Shown in pieces: positions 1-7,142 of a stretch of DNA of 7,142 nt. This DNA comes from an uncultured Collinsella sp. (GTDB taxonomy: Bacteria > Actinomycetota > Coriobacteriia > Coriobacteriales > Coriobacteriaceae). The stretch is taken from NCBI GenBank assembly GCA_900547505.1, contig URGY01000084.1:1-7142 (forward strand), given 5' to 3'. A program made the position numbers and the translations under genes. How positions within the stretch are numbered: position 1 is the stretch's first letter; every line of letters starts with the position of its first letter. A model generated the notes under the pieces. It saw only the letters and a program-made list of their open reading frames with translations. It did no database searches and was not told where the DNA came from.

Positions 1-81
1 CAGCGGAGCCCTTTGCATGTCCGAGGACGTTTTGGAAAGTAACCCAAAGCGGCCCGGCGATCCTGCGGGAGTTAAACCCCT
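1..81. other. Short gene-free end downstream of the glycyl-radical gene
   Basis: No gene can be supported here. On the minus strand this stretch follows the stop codon of the glycyl-radical subunit gene. It contains a 10-base dyad, GTCC-GA-GGAC (19-28). It also contains a weak hairpin whose arms are 29-35 and 44-50, with one G-T pair. Neither is followed by a T-run on the minus strand, so I do not call a terminator. An ATG reading leftward from 18 is open to the window edge but has no clear ribosome binding site. The PFL-activating enzyme gene often follows pflB, but nothing of it is recognisable in these bases. Confidence 0.4.
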
Positions 82-333
82 TTAGAACTTGTCGTGGAAG
101 GTACGCGAAATGACCTCGTCCTGCTGCTCCTTGGTGAGCGTGTGGAAGTTCACGGCATAGCCGGAAACGCGGATGGTCAGCTGCGGGTACTTCTCGGGGT
201 GAGCCTGAGCGTCAAGCAGCGTCTCACGGTTGAAGACGTTGATGTTCAGGTGGTGGCCACCCTTCTCGGCGTAAGCGTCGAGCATGTGGACCAGGTTATC
301 GGCCTGAGTCTCGGAAACTTCAGAAACCTTCAT
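82..333 (-). CDS. grcA: Detached glycyl-radical domain of pyruvate formate-lyase (GrcA-like, 83 aa)
   Basis: This small cytoplasmic protein matches the last ~70 residues of PflB and the C-terminal half of E. coli GrcA (YfiD). It would carry the radical that lets PFL convert pyruvate and CoA to acetyl-CoA and formate. The radical loop is RVSGYAV, with Gly58 equivalent to Gly734 of E. coli PflB. Around it are GGHHLNINV (25-33), a [10 protein letters not shown] stretch (45-54) and the C-terminal [14 protein letters not shown]. Residues 1-22 are an added N-terminal segment. E. coli GrcA is longer (127 aa) and coexists with an intact PflB, whereas here the upstream pflB lacks this domain, so the protein should be an obligate subunit. 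I chose the ATG at 333 because AAGGAG lies 7 bases upstream. An in-frame ATG at 378 would add an Arg/Pro-rich segment encoded by the intergenic hairpin. The gene is probably co-transcribed with pflB and needs PFL-activating enzyme, which is not in the window. Confidence 0.93.
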   Translation of the reverse strand: MKVSEVSETQADNLVHMLDAYAEKGGHHLNINVFNRETLLDAQAHPEKYPQLTIRVSGYAVNFHTLTKEQQDEVISRTFHDKF

Positions 334-340
334 AATGTGT

Positions 341-346
341 CTCCTT
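341..346 (-). promoter_or_regulatory. Ribosome binding site of the glycyl-radical subunit gene
   Basis: AAGGAG on the minus strand lies 7 bases before the ATG at 333. It decides the start codon and shows that the small gene is translated on its own rather than as a frameshifted tail of pflB. Confidence 0.8.
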
Positions 347-356
347 CGATTAATAG

Positions 357-376
357 GCGCCGGCCGAAACCGGCGC
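357..376 (-). promoter_or_regulatory. GC-rich hairpin between pflB and the radical-subunit gene
   Basis: This is a perfect 7-bp inverted repeat, GCGCCGG / CCGGCGC, with a 6-base loop reading TTTCGG on the minus strand. It sits 10 bases upstream of the AAGGAG ribosome binding site. It is not followed by a T-run, so it is unlikely to be an intrinsic terminator. A role in protecting or processing the mRNA, giving the small subunit its own level, is an inference. Confidence 0.55.
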
Positions 377-392
377 ACTAATCAGTAATCGT

Positions 393-417
393 TATTGTTA
401 GTATAGCACTAACAATA
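393..417 (-). promoter_or_regulatory. AT-rich 10-bp inverted repeat just after the pflB stop
   Basis: TATTGTTAGT (393-402) and ACTAACAATA (408-417) are perfectly complementary around a 5-base loop. The repeat begins 2 bases beyond the pflB stop codon. On the minus strand the right side of the dyad also reads TGC-TATACT (408-400), which resembles an extended -10 promoter element, although no good -35 precedes it. It could be an mRNA hairpin, an operator, or an internal promoter for the radical subunit. No T-run follows, so a terminator is unlikely. Confidence 0.55.
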
Positions 418-418
418 G

Positions 419-2470
<2,052 letters not shown>

Positions 2471-2473
2471 TGT

Positions 2474-2493
2474 GTAACCACGCTCCTAGTTAC
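2474..2493 (-). promoter_or_regulatory. pflB ribosome binding site inside a small hairpin loop
   Basis: On the minus strand GTAAC and GTTAC form a 5-bp stem whose 10-base loop contains the AGGAG ribosome binding site. The 3' arm lies between AGGAG and the ATG. The linear spacing of 12 bases is longer than usual, and folding would shorten it. The stem is short and may be chance. Confidence 0.35.
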
Positions 2494-2684
2494 GTGTAAT
2501 GCGGCGCTCTCTCACACCGCTGCTTATTGAATTCTTGAATTTTCGGCTTGCACTACCGGCTTCTTCCGTTCTTCACCACATGTTGGTGCAGGGAAAAACG
2601 TTTGTCCACCTTGGAACTGCAACCCAAAACCCAAGATTTCACCCGTTTGAGAAGGATAACATAGCGACCCTCTCCATCTGGGCT

Positions 2685-2727
2685 GTTATATGTTTCTTTT
2701 TTTATATCATAAGGGCGTTTTTTACAA
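2685..2727 (-). promoter_or_regulatory. Candidate pflB promoter region
   Basis: On the minus strand there are two overlapping hexamer pairs in the most AT-rich part of the gap. One is TTATGA (2712-2707), 16 bases, then TATAAC (2690-2685). The other is TTGTAA (2727-2722), 15 bases, then TATAAA (2706-2701). Either would give a 5' leader of more than 200 bases. The matches are only moderate, and I see no clear FNR- or ArcA-type site. Confidence 0.3.
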
Positions 2728-2746
2728 ACCCGCAGGAAATGCGAGC

Positions 2747-2765
2747 GTGAACAACTACCGTTCAC
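2747..2765. repeat. Short dyad GTGAAC-N7-GTTCAC
   Basis: This is a perfect 6-bp inverted repeat. A further CGTTCAC copy lies at 2800-2806, 41 bases after the one at 2759-2765. It could be an operator for either divergent gene, but no known regulator box is recognised and the copies are short. Confidence 0.3.
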
Positions 2766-2831
2766 CGATTTGTTTAGTTTTTTCCTTGCCTTTGTACGAC
2801 GTTCACTCTAGCTGTTATGCCAGCTTTAGCA

Positions 2832-2880
2832 GGGTAAAGTGCCTCTGAGTGGGCTTTAGGACGTGCTCAGAGATCTACCC
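2832..2880 (+). promoter_or_regulatory. Possible structured element in the marR leader
   Basis: A perfect 7-bp inverted repeat, CTCTGAG (2843-2849) / CTCAGAG (2866-2872), lies inside a second pairing, GGGTA (2832-2836) / TACCC (2876-2880). The two helices would stack with a small internal loop. The apical loop contains CTTTAGG (2854-2860), which is complementary to CCTAAAG at 2916-2922, so an alternative or pseudoknot pairing is possible. No known RNA family is recognised. It could equally be a set of protein-binding dyads. Confidence 0.35.
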
Positions 2881-2979
2881 CTAACTTTGCTGATACCGAC
2901 GGTGTACGGAGGTCGCCTAAAGGTTGTTTTCTAGGCATGTCCCAAAATCTACCGTATAGGGTGCGCGTGCGGGGGTATC

Positions 2980-3028
2980 ATCTTTCACCGAAAATAGTTT
3001 CTAGTGTTAGGGGTTTTCGGTGGAAGAT
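2980..3028 (+). promoter_or_regulatory. Large inverted repeat over the marR start (probable autoregulatory operator)
   Basis: ATCTTTCACCGAAAA (2980-2994) and TTTTCGGTGGAAGAT (3014-3028) are inverted copies matching at 14 of 15 positions. The one mismatch would be a U-G pair in RNA. The 19-base centre contains the AGGGG ribosome binding site (3009-3013), and the right arm covers the GTG start codon. Each arm itself holds a small dyad, TTTC-N3-GAAA or a close variant. A -10-like TATCAT (2976-2981) touches the left arm. MarR proteins commonly bind dyads at their own promoters, so two operator sites about 34 bases apart are the likely reading. A start-codon-sequestering hairpin is the alternative. 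Confidence 0.6.
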
Positions 3029-3469
3029 ACCGATTTCCGTGAGCTTGGGCGTCAGCTCCTTACCGAGTTCGGCAGCATGCATCAGCGCATTTCGCGCTTT
3101 GCGGACAAAGCCCTCGGCGGCGAGATGGCCGTCATGCGCGCCCTCATACTCGCCGGCGGTTCGCTCACGCCGAGCGAACTCGCTGATCGCGCCTGGGTCT
3201 CGAGTGCCCGCATCGCCAATATCCTACGCGCTCTCGAAGCCAAGGGCTGGGTCGAGCGCGAGCACTCAAAGACCGACCGTCGTCGCGTACACGTCACGGT
3301 GACCGACAAAGGATTCCAGGATCTCGAAATCAAACGTCGGGAATTCGAGGACCGCACTGCGGCTTTCCTCGAGCAGCTCGGCGAAACAGATACCCAAGAG
3401 ATGGTGCGTCTTCTAAGGCGTGCCAACGAAATTATCGACCGCAATCAAGAAAGGAGAGATGCCGAGTGA
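3020..3469 (+). CDS. MarR-family winged-helix transcriptional regulator
   Basis: This 149-residue protein has the normal length and layout of a MarR dimer. It has an N-terminal helix (about 5-30), a helix-turn-helix around 50-75 (LTPSELADRAWVSSARIANI), and a wing with the typical DRRR pattern at 86-89 followed by VHVTVTDKG. C-terminal dimerisation helices run to residue 149. Such proteins usually repress a neighbouring efflux or stress operon and let go on binding a small ligand or on oxidation. The start is GTG at 3020, six bases after AGGGG. The next candidate, ATG at 3077, would remove the first helix. The stop overlaps the start of the ABC gene in GTGA, so the regulator most likely controls this operon and itself through the inverted repeat at its start. 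The family is secure; the ligand is unknown. Confidence 0.9.
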   Translation: MEDTDFRELGRQLLTEFGSMHQRISRFADKALGGEMAVMRALILAGGSLTPSELADRAWVSSARIANILRALEAKGWVEREHSKTDRRRVHVTVTDKGFQDLEIKRREFEDRTAAFLEQLGETDTQEMVRLLRRANEIIDRNQERRDAE

Positions 3470-5832
3470 GGATTCTCAAGCTCTTTAAAAAGCATATCCT
3501 GGCACTGTTCGCAGCTATCGTACTTATCGTAATCAGTTGCAACGCCGATCTGGCACTGCCTACCTACATGAGCGATATCGTCGACGTGGGCGTGCAGCAA
3601 GGCGGCATCGCCTCGCCCGTGCCCGACACCATTCGCGCCGAATCGCTCGACGACCTTGAGCTCTTTATGAGCGCCAAGGACGCCAAGACGGTAGAAGCTG
3701 CGTTTGGCAAGGCAGACAAAAACGGGATTCGCACGTACAAGGGAACCGAGGATGAGCGCGCCGACGGCAGCAAGCTCGCCGATATCATGAGTCTGCCCGA
3801 GACCGTCGTCCTTTCGCTCAACCAGGACATCGACGCCGACTCCATGGGCGACATGATGGGCGCATCCAGCGAGAAAGACAACAGCGGCGCCCAAGCCATG
3901 CCCACGCCCGAACAGATGGCAGCGATGACGCCTGAGCAGCTCGCCGAGATGCAGCAGAAGGCCGCAGCGGCGCAGAACATGCAAAAGCAGATTGATGCCG
4001 ACGGCGGTAAGATCACCATGAAGGGCCTGCGTCTAGGCGTTGAAGGCGGCCTAATCGACCAGGGCAAGCTCGTCGAGGGCGCCAACGATATGGCAGACAA
4101 AATGGGTTCCATGTCGGGCTCCATCGTCACTCAGCGCGCCGTGAGCTATGTGCAGGACGAGTACAAGGCACAGGGCATCGACCCCGCCGACGTGCAGAAC
4201 GCCTACCTAGGCCGCATGGCGACCACGATGTTTGGTCTGTGTCTGGTGTCGCTGGTCGCCACCATCCTGACCGGCGCCGTGGCTTCACGCACCGCCTGCT
4301 CCATCGCCCGCGACCTGCGCCGCGAGACCTTCAACAAGGTTATGCACTTCTCGCCGGCCGAGGTGGGCAAGTTTAGCCAGGCCTCGCTCATCACCCGCTG
4401 CACCAACGACATTCAGCAGATTCAGATGGCCGCAACCCTGTTTATCCGCATGTGCCTACTGGCGCCCGTCATGGGCATCGTCGCCGTCATGCGCGTCCTG
4501 GCCAACCACACCGGTCTGGAGTGGACCATCGCCGTGGCCATCATCGCGGTCTCGGCCGTCGTCGGCGTGCTTATGGGCCTCACCATGCCCAAGTTCAAAA
4601 AGATGCAGAGCTTTGTGGATCGCGTGAACCTTACCGCCCGCGAGCTGCTCGACGGCCTTATGCCCATCCGCTCGTTCAACCGCGAGGAGCATGAGCTCGA
4701 GCGTTTTGACAAGGCTTCGCTCGACCTGATGACCACGCAGCTCTACACCAACCGCGCCATGAGCTTTATGATGCCGCTCATGATGCTCGTCATGAACTGC
4801 ATCACCGTGCTTATCGTCTGGTTTGGCGCGCAGGGCGTGTCCGACGGCGTGATGCAGGTCGGCAACATGATGGCGTTTATCTCCTACACCATGCAGATCG
4901 TCATGGCGTTTATGATCCTCACCATGGTGTCGGTCATTCTGCCCCGTGCCGAGGTCGCAGCCGAGCGCGTGGAAGAGGTCATCACCTGCCCCACGAGCAT
5001 CAACGACCCCGCCTCGCCCAAACTGCCTGCTGCCAGCGCGCCGCGCGGTGAGCTCACCTTCCGCGACGTGAGCTTCCAGTATCCCGATGCCCGCGCCGAT
5101 GTCATCAGCGGCGTAAACTTCACCACGCATGCCGGCCAGATGCTCGGCATCATTGGCTCCACGGGTTCGGGCAAATCCACGCTCGTGCAGCTGATTCCGC
5201 GCCTGTACGACGTCACGGGCGGCAGCATTTCACTCGACGGCATCGACGTGCGCGACATGACCCTTTCCGAGCTTCGCCGCCGCATTGGATACATCCCGCA
5301 GCAGGGGCGTCTGTTCTCGGGCACCGTCGAGAGCAACCTCAAGTTTGCCGGCGACATGGTGAGCGACGAGGACATGCACCGGGCGGCACGCATCGCACAG
5401 GCCGAGGACTTTATCGCGGAGCGTGAGGGCGGCTACGACTCCCCCATCAGCCAGGGAGGCTCCAATGTCTCGGGCGGTCAGCGCCAACGCTTGGCCATCG
5501 CCCGCGCATTGGCCAAAAAGCCCGAGGTTGTGGTGTTCGATGACTCGTTTAGCGCCCTCGACTACAAGACCGACGCGCGTCTGCGCGAAGAGCTGGCCAA
5601 AAGCGTTACCGACGCCGCGCTCGTGGTCGTGGCCCAGCGCATCGCGACCATCATGCACGCCGACCAGATCATCGTGCTCGACGACGGCCATGTGGTGGGC
5701 ACCGGCACGCACGAGGAGCTGCTGCACAGCTGCCCGGCGTACCTGGAGATCGCACAGTCGCAGCTTTCCGCCGAGGAGCTGGGGCTCACCCAAGAAGAAA
5801 TTGCAGCCGTTATGGAAGGAGGCGAGCACTAA
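3466..5832 (+). CDS. ABC exporter half-transporter with degenerate ATPase site (heterodimer subunit 1)
   Basis: This 788-residue inner-membrane protein has a six-helix exporter domain fused to a C-terminal ATPase. Helix 1 lies at about 9-31 and helix 2 at about 251-273. Between them is a hydrophilic insert of roughly 200 residues, far longer than in typical exporters. From memory, related clostridial exporters also carry a long segment here. The ATPase shows Walker A GSTGSGKST (564-572), Q-loop Gln612, signature NVSGGQ (667-672) and Walker B ending in Asp692. The catalytic Glu is replaced by Asp693 and the switch His by Gln724. That pair of changes is known from the non-catalytic half of heterodimeric exporters such as TM287/TM288, which fits the second ABC gene directly downstream. 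The GTG start overlaps the marR stop by 4 bases, and AAGGAG lies 9 bases before it (3451-3456). The role is probably efflux of a drug, lipid or peptide; the substrate is unknown. Confidence 0.93.
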   Translation: MRILKLFKKHILALFAAIVLIVISCNADLALPTYMSDIVDVGVQQGGIASPVPDTIRAESLDDLELFMSAKDAKTVEAAFGKADKNGIRTYKGTEDERADGSKLADIMSLPETVVLSLNQDIDADSMGDMMGASSEKDNSGAQAMPTPEQMAAMTPEQLAEMQQKAAAAQNMQKQIDADGGKITMKGLRLGVEGGLIDQGKLVEGANDMADKMGSMSGSIVTQRAVSYVQDEYKAQGIDPADVQNAYLGRMATTMFGLCLVSLVATILTGAVASRTACSIARDLRRETFNKVMHFSPAEVGKFSQASLITRCTNDIQQIQMAATLFIRMCLLAPVMGIVAVMRVLANHTGLEWTIAVAIIAVSAVVGVLMGLTMPKFKKMQSFVDRVNLTARELLDGLMPIRSFNREEHELERFDKASLDLMTTQLYTNRAMSFMMPLMMLVMNCITVLIVWFGAQGVSDGVMQVGNMMAFISYTMQIVMAFMILTMVSVILPRAEVAAERVEEVITCPTSINDPASPKLPAASAPRGELTFRDVSFQYPDARADVISGVNFTTHAGQMLGIIGSTGSGKSTLVQLIPRLYDVTGGSISLDGIDVRDMTLSELRRRIGYIPQQGRLFSGTVESNLKFAGDMVSDEDMHRAARIAQAEDFIAEREGGYDSPISQGGSNVSGGQRQRLAIARALAKKPEVVVFDDSFSALDYKTDARLREELAKSVTDAALVVVAQRIATIMHADQIIVLDDGHVVGTGTHEELLHSCPAYLEIAQSQLSAEELGLTQEEIAAVMEGGEH
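3904..3951 (+). repeat. Two-copy 24-base tandem repeat inside the ABC insert
   Basis: Two adjacent 24-base units encode TPEQMAAM (147-154) and TPEQLAEM (155-162). They are followed by a Gln/Ala/Met-rich stretch (MQQKAAAAQNMQKQ). The copies differ mainly at third codon positions, so this is an old duplication or a helical protein repeat under selection, not a recent slippage event. It lies in the hydrophilic loop expected on the outer face of the membrane. Confidence 0.6.
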
Positions 5833-7104
5833 TGGCAGACGAGACCAAGACTCAGATTCCCAAGCCCACCCGCCAGCGTGGTCCCATGGGCCGCATGGGT
5901 GGCATGCGCCGTGGCGAAAAGGCCAAGGACTTTAAGGGCACCATGAGGCAGCTGCTCGGCTATATCGGTCGACACAAGGTTGCCGTGCTTGCCGCCGTCG
6001 CCTTTGCCGTGTGCTCGGTCGTCTTTAACATTGTGGGACCCAAGGTGCTCGGCCAGGTTACGACCAAGCTGTTCGAAGGCCTGGTCGCCAAGGTCAACGG
6101 TACCGGCGATGTCGACTTTGCCTGGATCGCCAAGACGCTCGGCTTTTTACTCTGCCTGTATCTGGCAAGCTCTGTTTGCAGCCTCATCCAGGGCTGGCTC
6201 ATGACCGGCGTCACGCAAAAGATTTGTTATCGCATGCGCAAGGAGATCGCCGCCAAGATCGCCGTCGTGCCGATGAGCTACTTTAACGGTCACAGCAAGG
6301 GCGACGTGCTCAGCCGCATCACCAACGACGTCGATACGCTGGGCCAGTCGCTCAACCAGAGCGTGACGCAGCTCATCACGTCGGTAACGCAAATAATCGG
6401 CGTGCTCGTCATGATGCTTTCAATCAGCCTGCCGCTTACCGGCGTCACCGTGCTCACGCTGCCGGCCGCCGCGATTATCCTGACCGTAATGATTCACTTC
6501 TCGCAGCCGTACTTCCGCGAGCAGCAGCAGGTCCTGGGCACCGTCAACGGCATTATCGAGGAGGACTTTGCCGGCCAGAACGTCATTCAGGTGTTCGACC
6601 GCGCCGAGGCCTCGATCGAAGAGTTCGACCGTCAAAACGACCGCCTCTTTATTAGCGGCTGGCGCTCGCAGTTCCTGTCGGGCCTGATGATGCCGCTTAT
6701 GAGCCTGGTGGGCAACATGGGCTACGTGGGCGTCGTCGTGGTGGGCGCACAGCTCGCGCTGACCGGCAATGCCACGCCCGGCGACATCCAGAGCTTTATC
6801 CAGTACGTTCGCAACTTTACGCAACCCGTGCAGCAGCTGGGCAACGTGAGCAACACGATGCAGTCGATGGCCGCTGCCACCGAGCGCGTCTTTGAGTTCC
6901 TGGCCGCGCCCGAGGAGGAGCAGAAGGCCGACGCGCAGATTCCCGAGAAGCGCCCCGGCCACGTTGAGTTTGACCATGTCAAGTTTGGCTACACGCCCGA
7001 CAAGACCATCATCCACGACTTTAGCTGCGAGGCGCAGCCCGGCCAAACCATCGCCATCGTCGGTCCCACCGGAGCTGGCAAGACCACGCTCATCAAGCTG
7101 CTGC
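5832..7104 (+). CDS. ABC exporter half-transporter, heterodimer subunit 2 (cut at the right end)
   Basis: The first 424 residues of a membrane-bound exporter subunit are present. A basic Gly/Met/Arg-rich cytoplasmic leader (about 14-30) is followed by the exporter membrane domain. Helix 1 lies at about 48-70, and there is a conserved SRITNDVD coupling-helix motif. The ATPase domain begins near residue 385 and shows Walker A GPTGAGKTT (411-419). The last genomic codon is Leu424. Beyond it the frame reads adapter (PVSYTHLRAHET), so the Walker B, signature and switch residues cannot be checked. Unlike the first subunit, the loop between helices 1 and 2 is short. The ATG overlaps the upstream stop by one base (TAATG), with a strong AAGGAGG 9 bases before it (5816-5822). 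This supports equimolar expression with subunit 1. As the partner of a degenerate subunit, it is expected to carry the catalytic Glu and His. Confidence 0.92.
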
Positions 7105-7142
7105 CTGTCTCTTATACACATCTCCGAGCCCACGAGACTACG
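7105..7142. other. Illumina Nextera (Tn5) adapter left on the contig end
   Basis: CTGTCTCTTATACACATCT (7105-7123) is the Tn5 mosaic-end sequence used in Nextera libraries. CCGAGCCCACGAGAC (7124-7138) is the rest of the Nextera read-2 adapter. The final TACG is probably the start of the index. This is not genomic DNA. It gives the recurrent artefact peptides PVSYTHLRAHET on the plus strand and MGSEMCIRDR on the minus strand. Confidence 0.97.

Larger units (their letters stand above)
2471..3019. other. 549-base divergent intergenic region between pflB and the marR operon
   Basis: No convincing gene lies here. The short open frames in it have no ribosome binding site and no recognisable product. 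The pflB-proximal part (about 2520-2740) is AT-rich compared with the flanking genes and probably holds the pflB promoter and a long 5' leader. The middle (about 2747-2925) has several dyads: GTGAAC/GTTCAC at 2747-2765, CTTTA/TAAAG at 2824-2839 and CTCTGAG/CTCAGAG at 2843-2872. There is also a distant CTTTAGG/CCTAAAG match (2854-2860 with 2916-2922). The right end holds the large inverted repeat that reaches into the marR start. I see no tRNA, rRNA, CRISPR or riboswitch class that I recognise. Confidence 0.7.

Noticed and set aside
334..378. Upstream ATG at 378 giving the glycyl-radical protein 15 extra residues
   Set aside because: The extension is encoded by the GC-rich hairpin, has no ribosome binding site, and does not resemble the family. 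The ATG at 333 has AAGGAG at ideal spacing.
393..417. Intrinsic terminator after pflB
   Set aside because: The stem is AT-rich and not followed by a T-run on the minus strand. The gene downstream encodes an essential part of the same enzyme.
2685..2725. T-runs on the plus strand as a terminator
   Set aside because: No plus-strand gene lies upstream and no GC-rich stem precedes the T-runs. They are better explained as the AT-rich pflB promoter region read from the other side.
2499..2765. Short open frames on both strands upstream of pflB (83 and 70 codons)
   Set aside because: They lie in the AT-rich promoter region, have no ribosome binding site and give no recognisable protein.
2539..2768. 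Extra partial copies of the marR operator motif (TTTTCGG at 2540-2546, TTCACCGA at 2761-2768)
   Set aside because: They share only 7-8 bases with the 15-base arms and lack the dyad partner, so chance is the simpler reading.
2937..3302. A 121-codon plus-strand frame overlapping the marR start
   Set aside because: It is out of frame with the clear MarR protein, is Ser/Arg/Pro-rich as expected of a shadow frame, and has no ribosome binding site.
6420..7133. A 237-codon minus-strand open frame at the right end
   Set aside because: Its start lies in the Nextera adapter (MGSEMCIRDR is an adapter translation), and the rest is antisense to the second ABC gene.

Overview
The window looks like chromosomal DNA from a GC-rich, fermentative anaerobe. 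The best fit is a Coriobacteriia member such as Collinsella, judged from three things: GC-rich coding DNA, a pyruvate formate-lyase, and a paired ABC exporter of the type common in gut anaerobes. The genus is an inference and cannot be proved from the window. Genomic sequence stops at about 7104. The last 38 bases are Illumina Nextera (Tn5) adapter left on the contig.

Layout. The left third (82-2470, minus strand) encodes a pyruvate formate-lyase in two pieces. A 683-residue PflB body carries the Cys-Cys active site but ends before the glycyl-radical domain. A separate 83-residue protein downstream carries the RVSGYAV radical loop. The 85-base gap between them holds two perfect inverted repeats and a good ribosome binding site for the small gene. 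Together the two proteins (766 residues) match the length of one-piece PflB (760 in E. coli), so this looks like a true split enzyme rather than a broken gene.

A 549-base gene-free region (2471-3019) separates pflB from a divergent plus-strand operon. It is AT-rich on the pflB side, where the pflB promoter probably lies. It has several dyads in the middle. Next to the operon, a pair of 15-base inverted arms with one mismatch flanks and overlaps the GTG start codon of the regulator gene.

The operon (3020 to the right end) is a MarR-family regulator followed by two half-size ABC exporter genes. The genes overlap by 4 bases and 1 base, which suggests translational coupling. The first ABC protein has a non-canonical ATPase site: Asp replaces the catalytic Glu and Gln replaces the switch His. 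It also has a roughly 200-residue insert between its first two membrane helices. The second is cut by the adapter just after its Walker A motif. The arrangement points to a MarR-controlled heterodimeric ABC exporter of the TM287/288 or BmrCD kind, with the first gene supplying the degenerate half. The substrate cannot be told from sequence.
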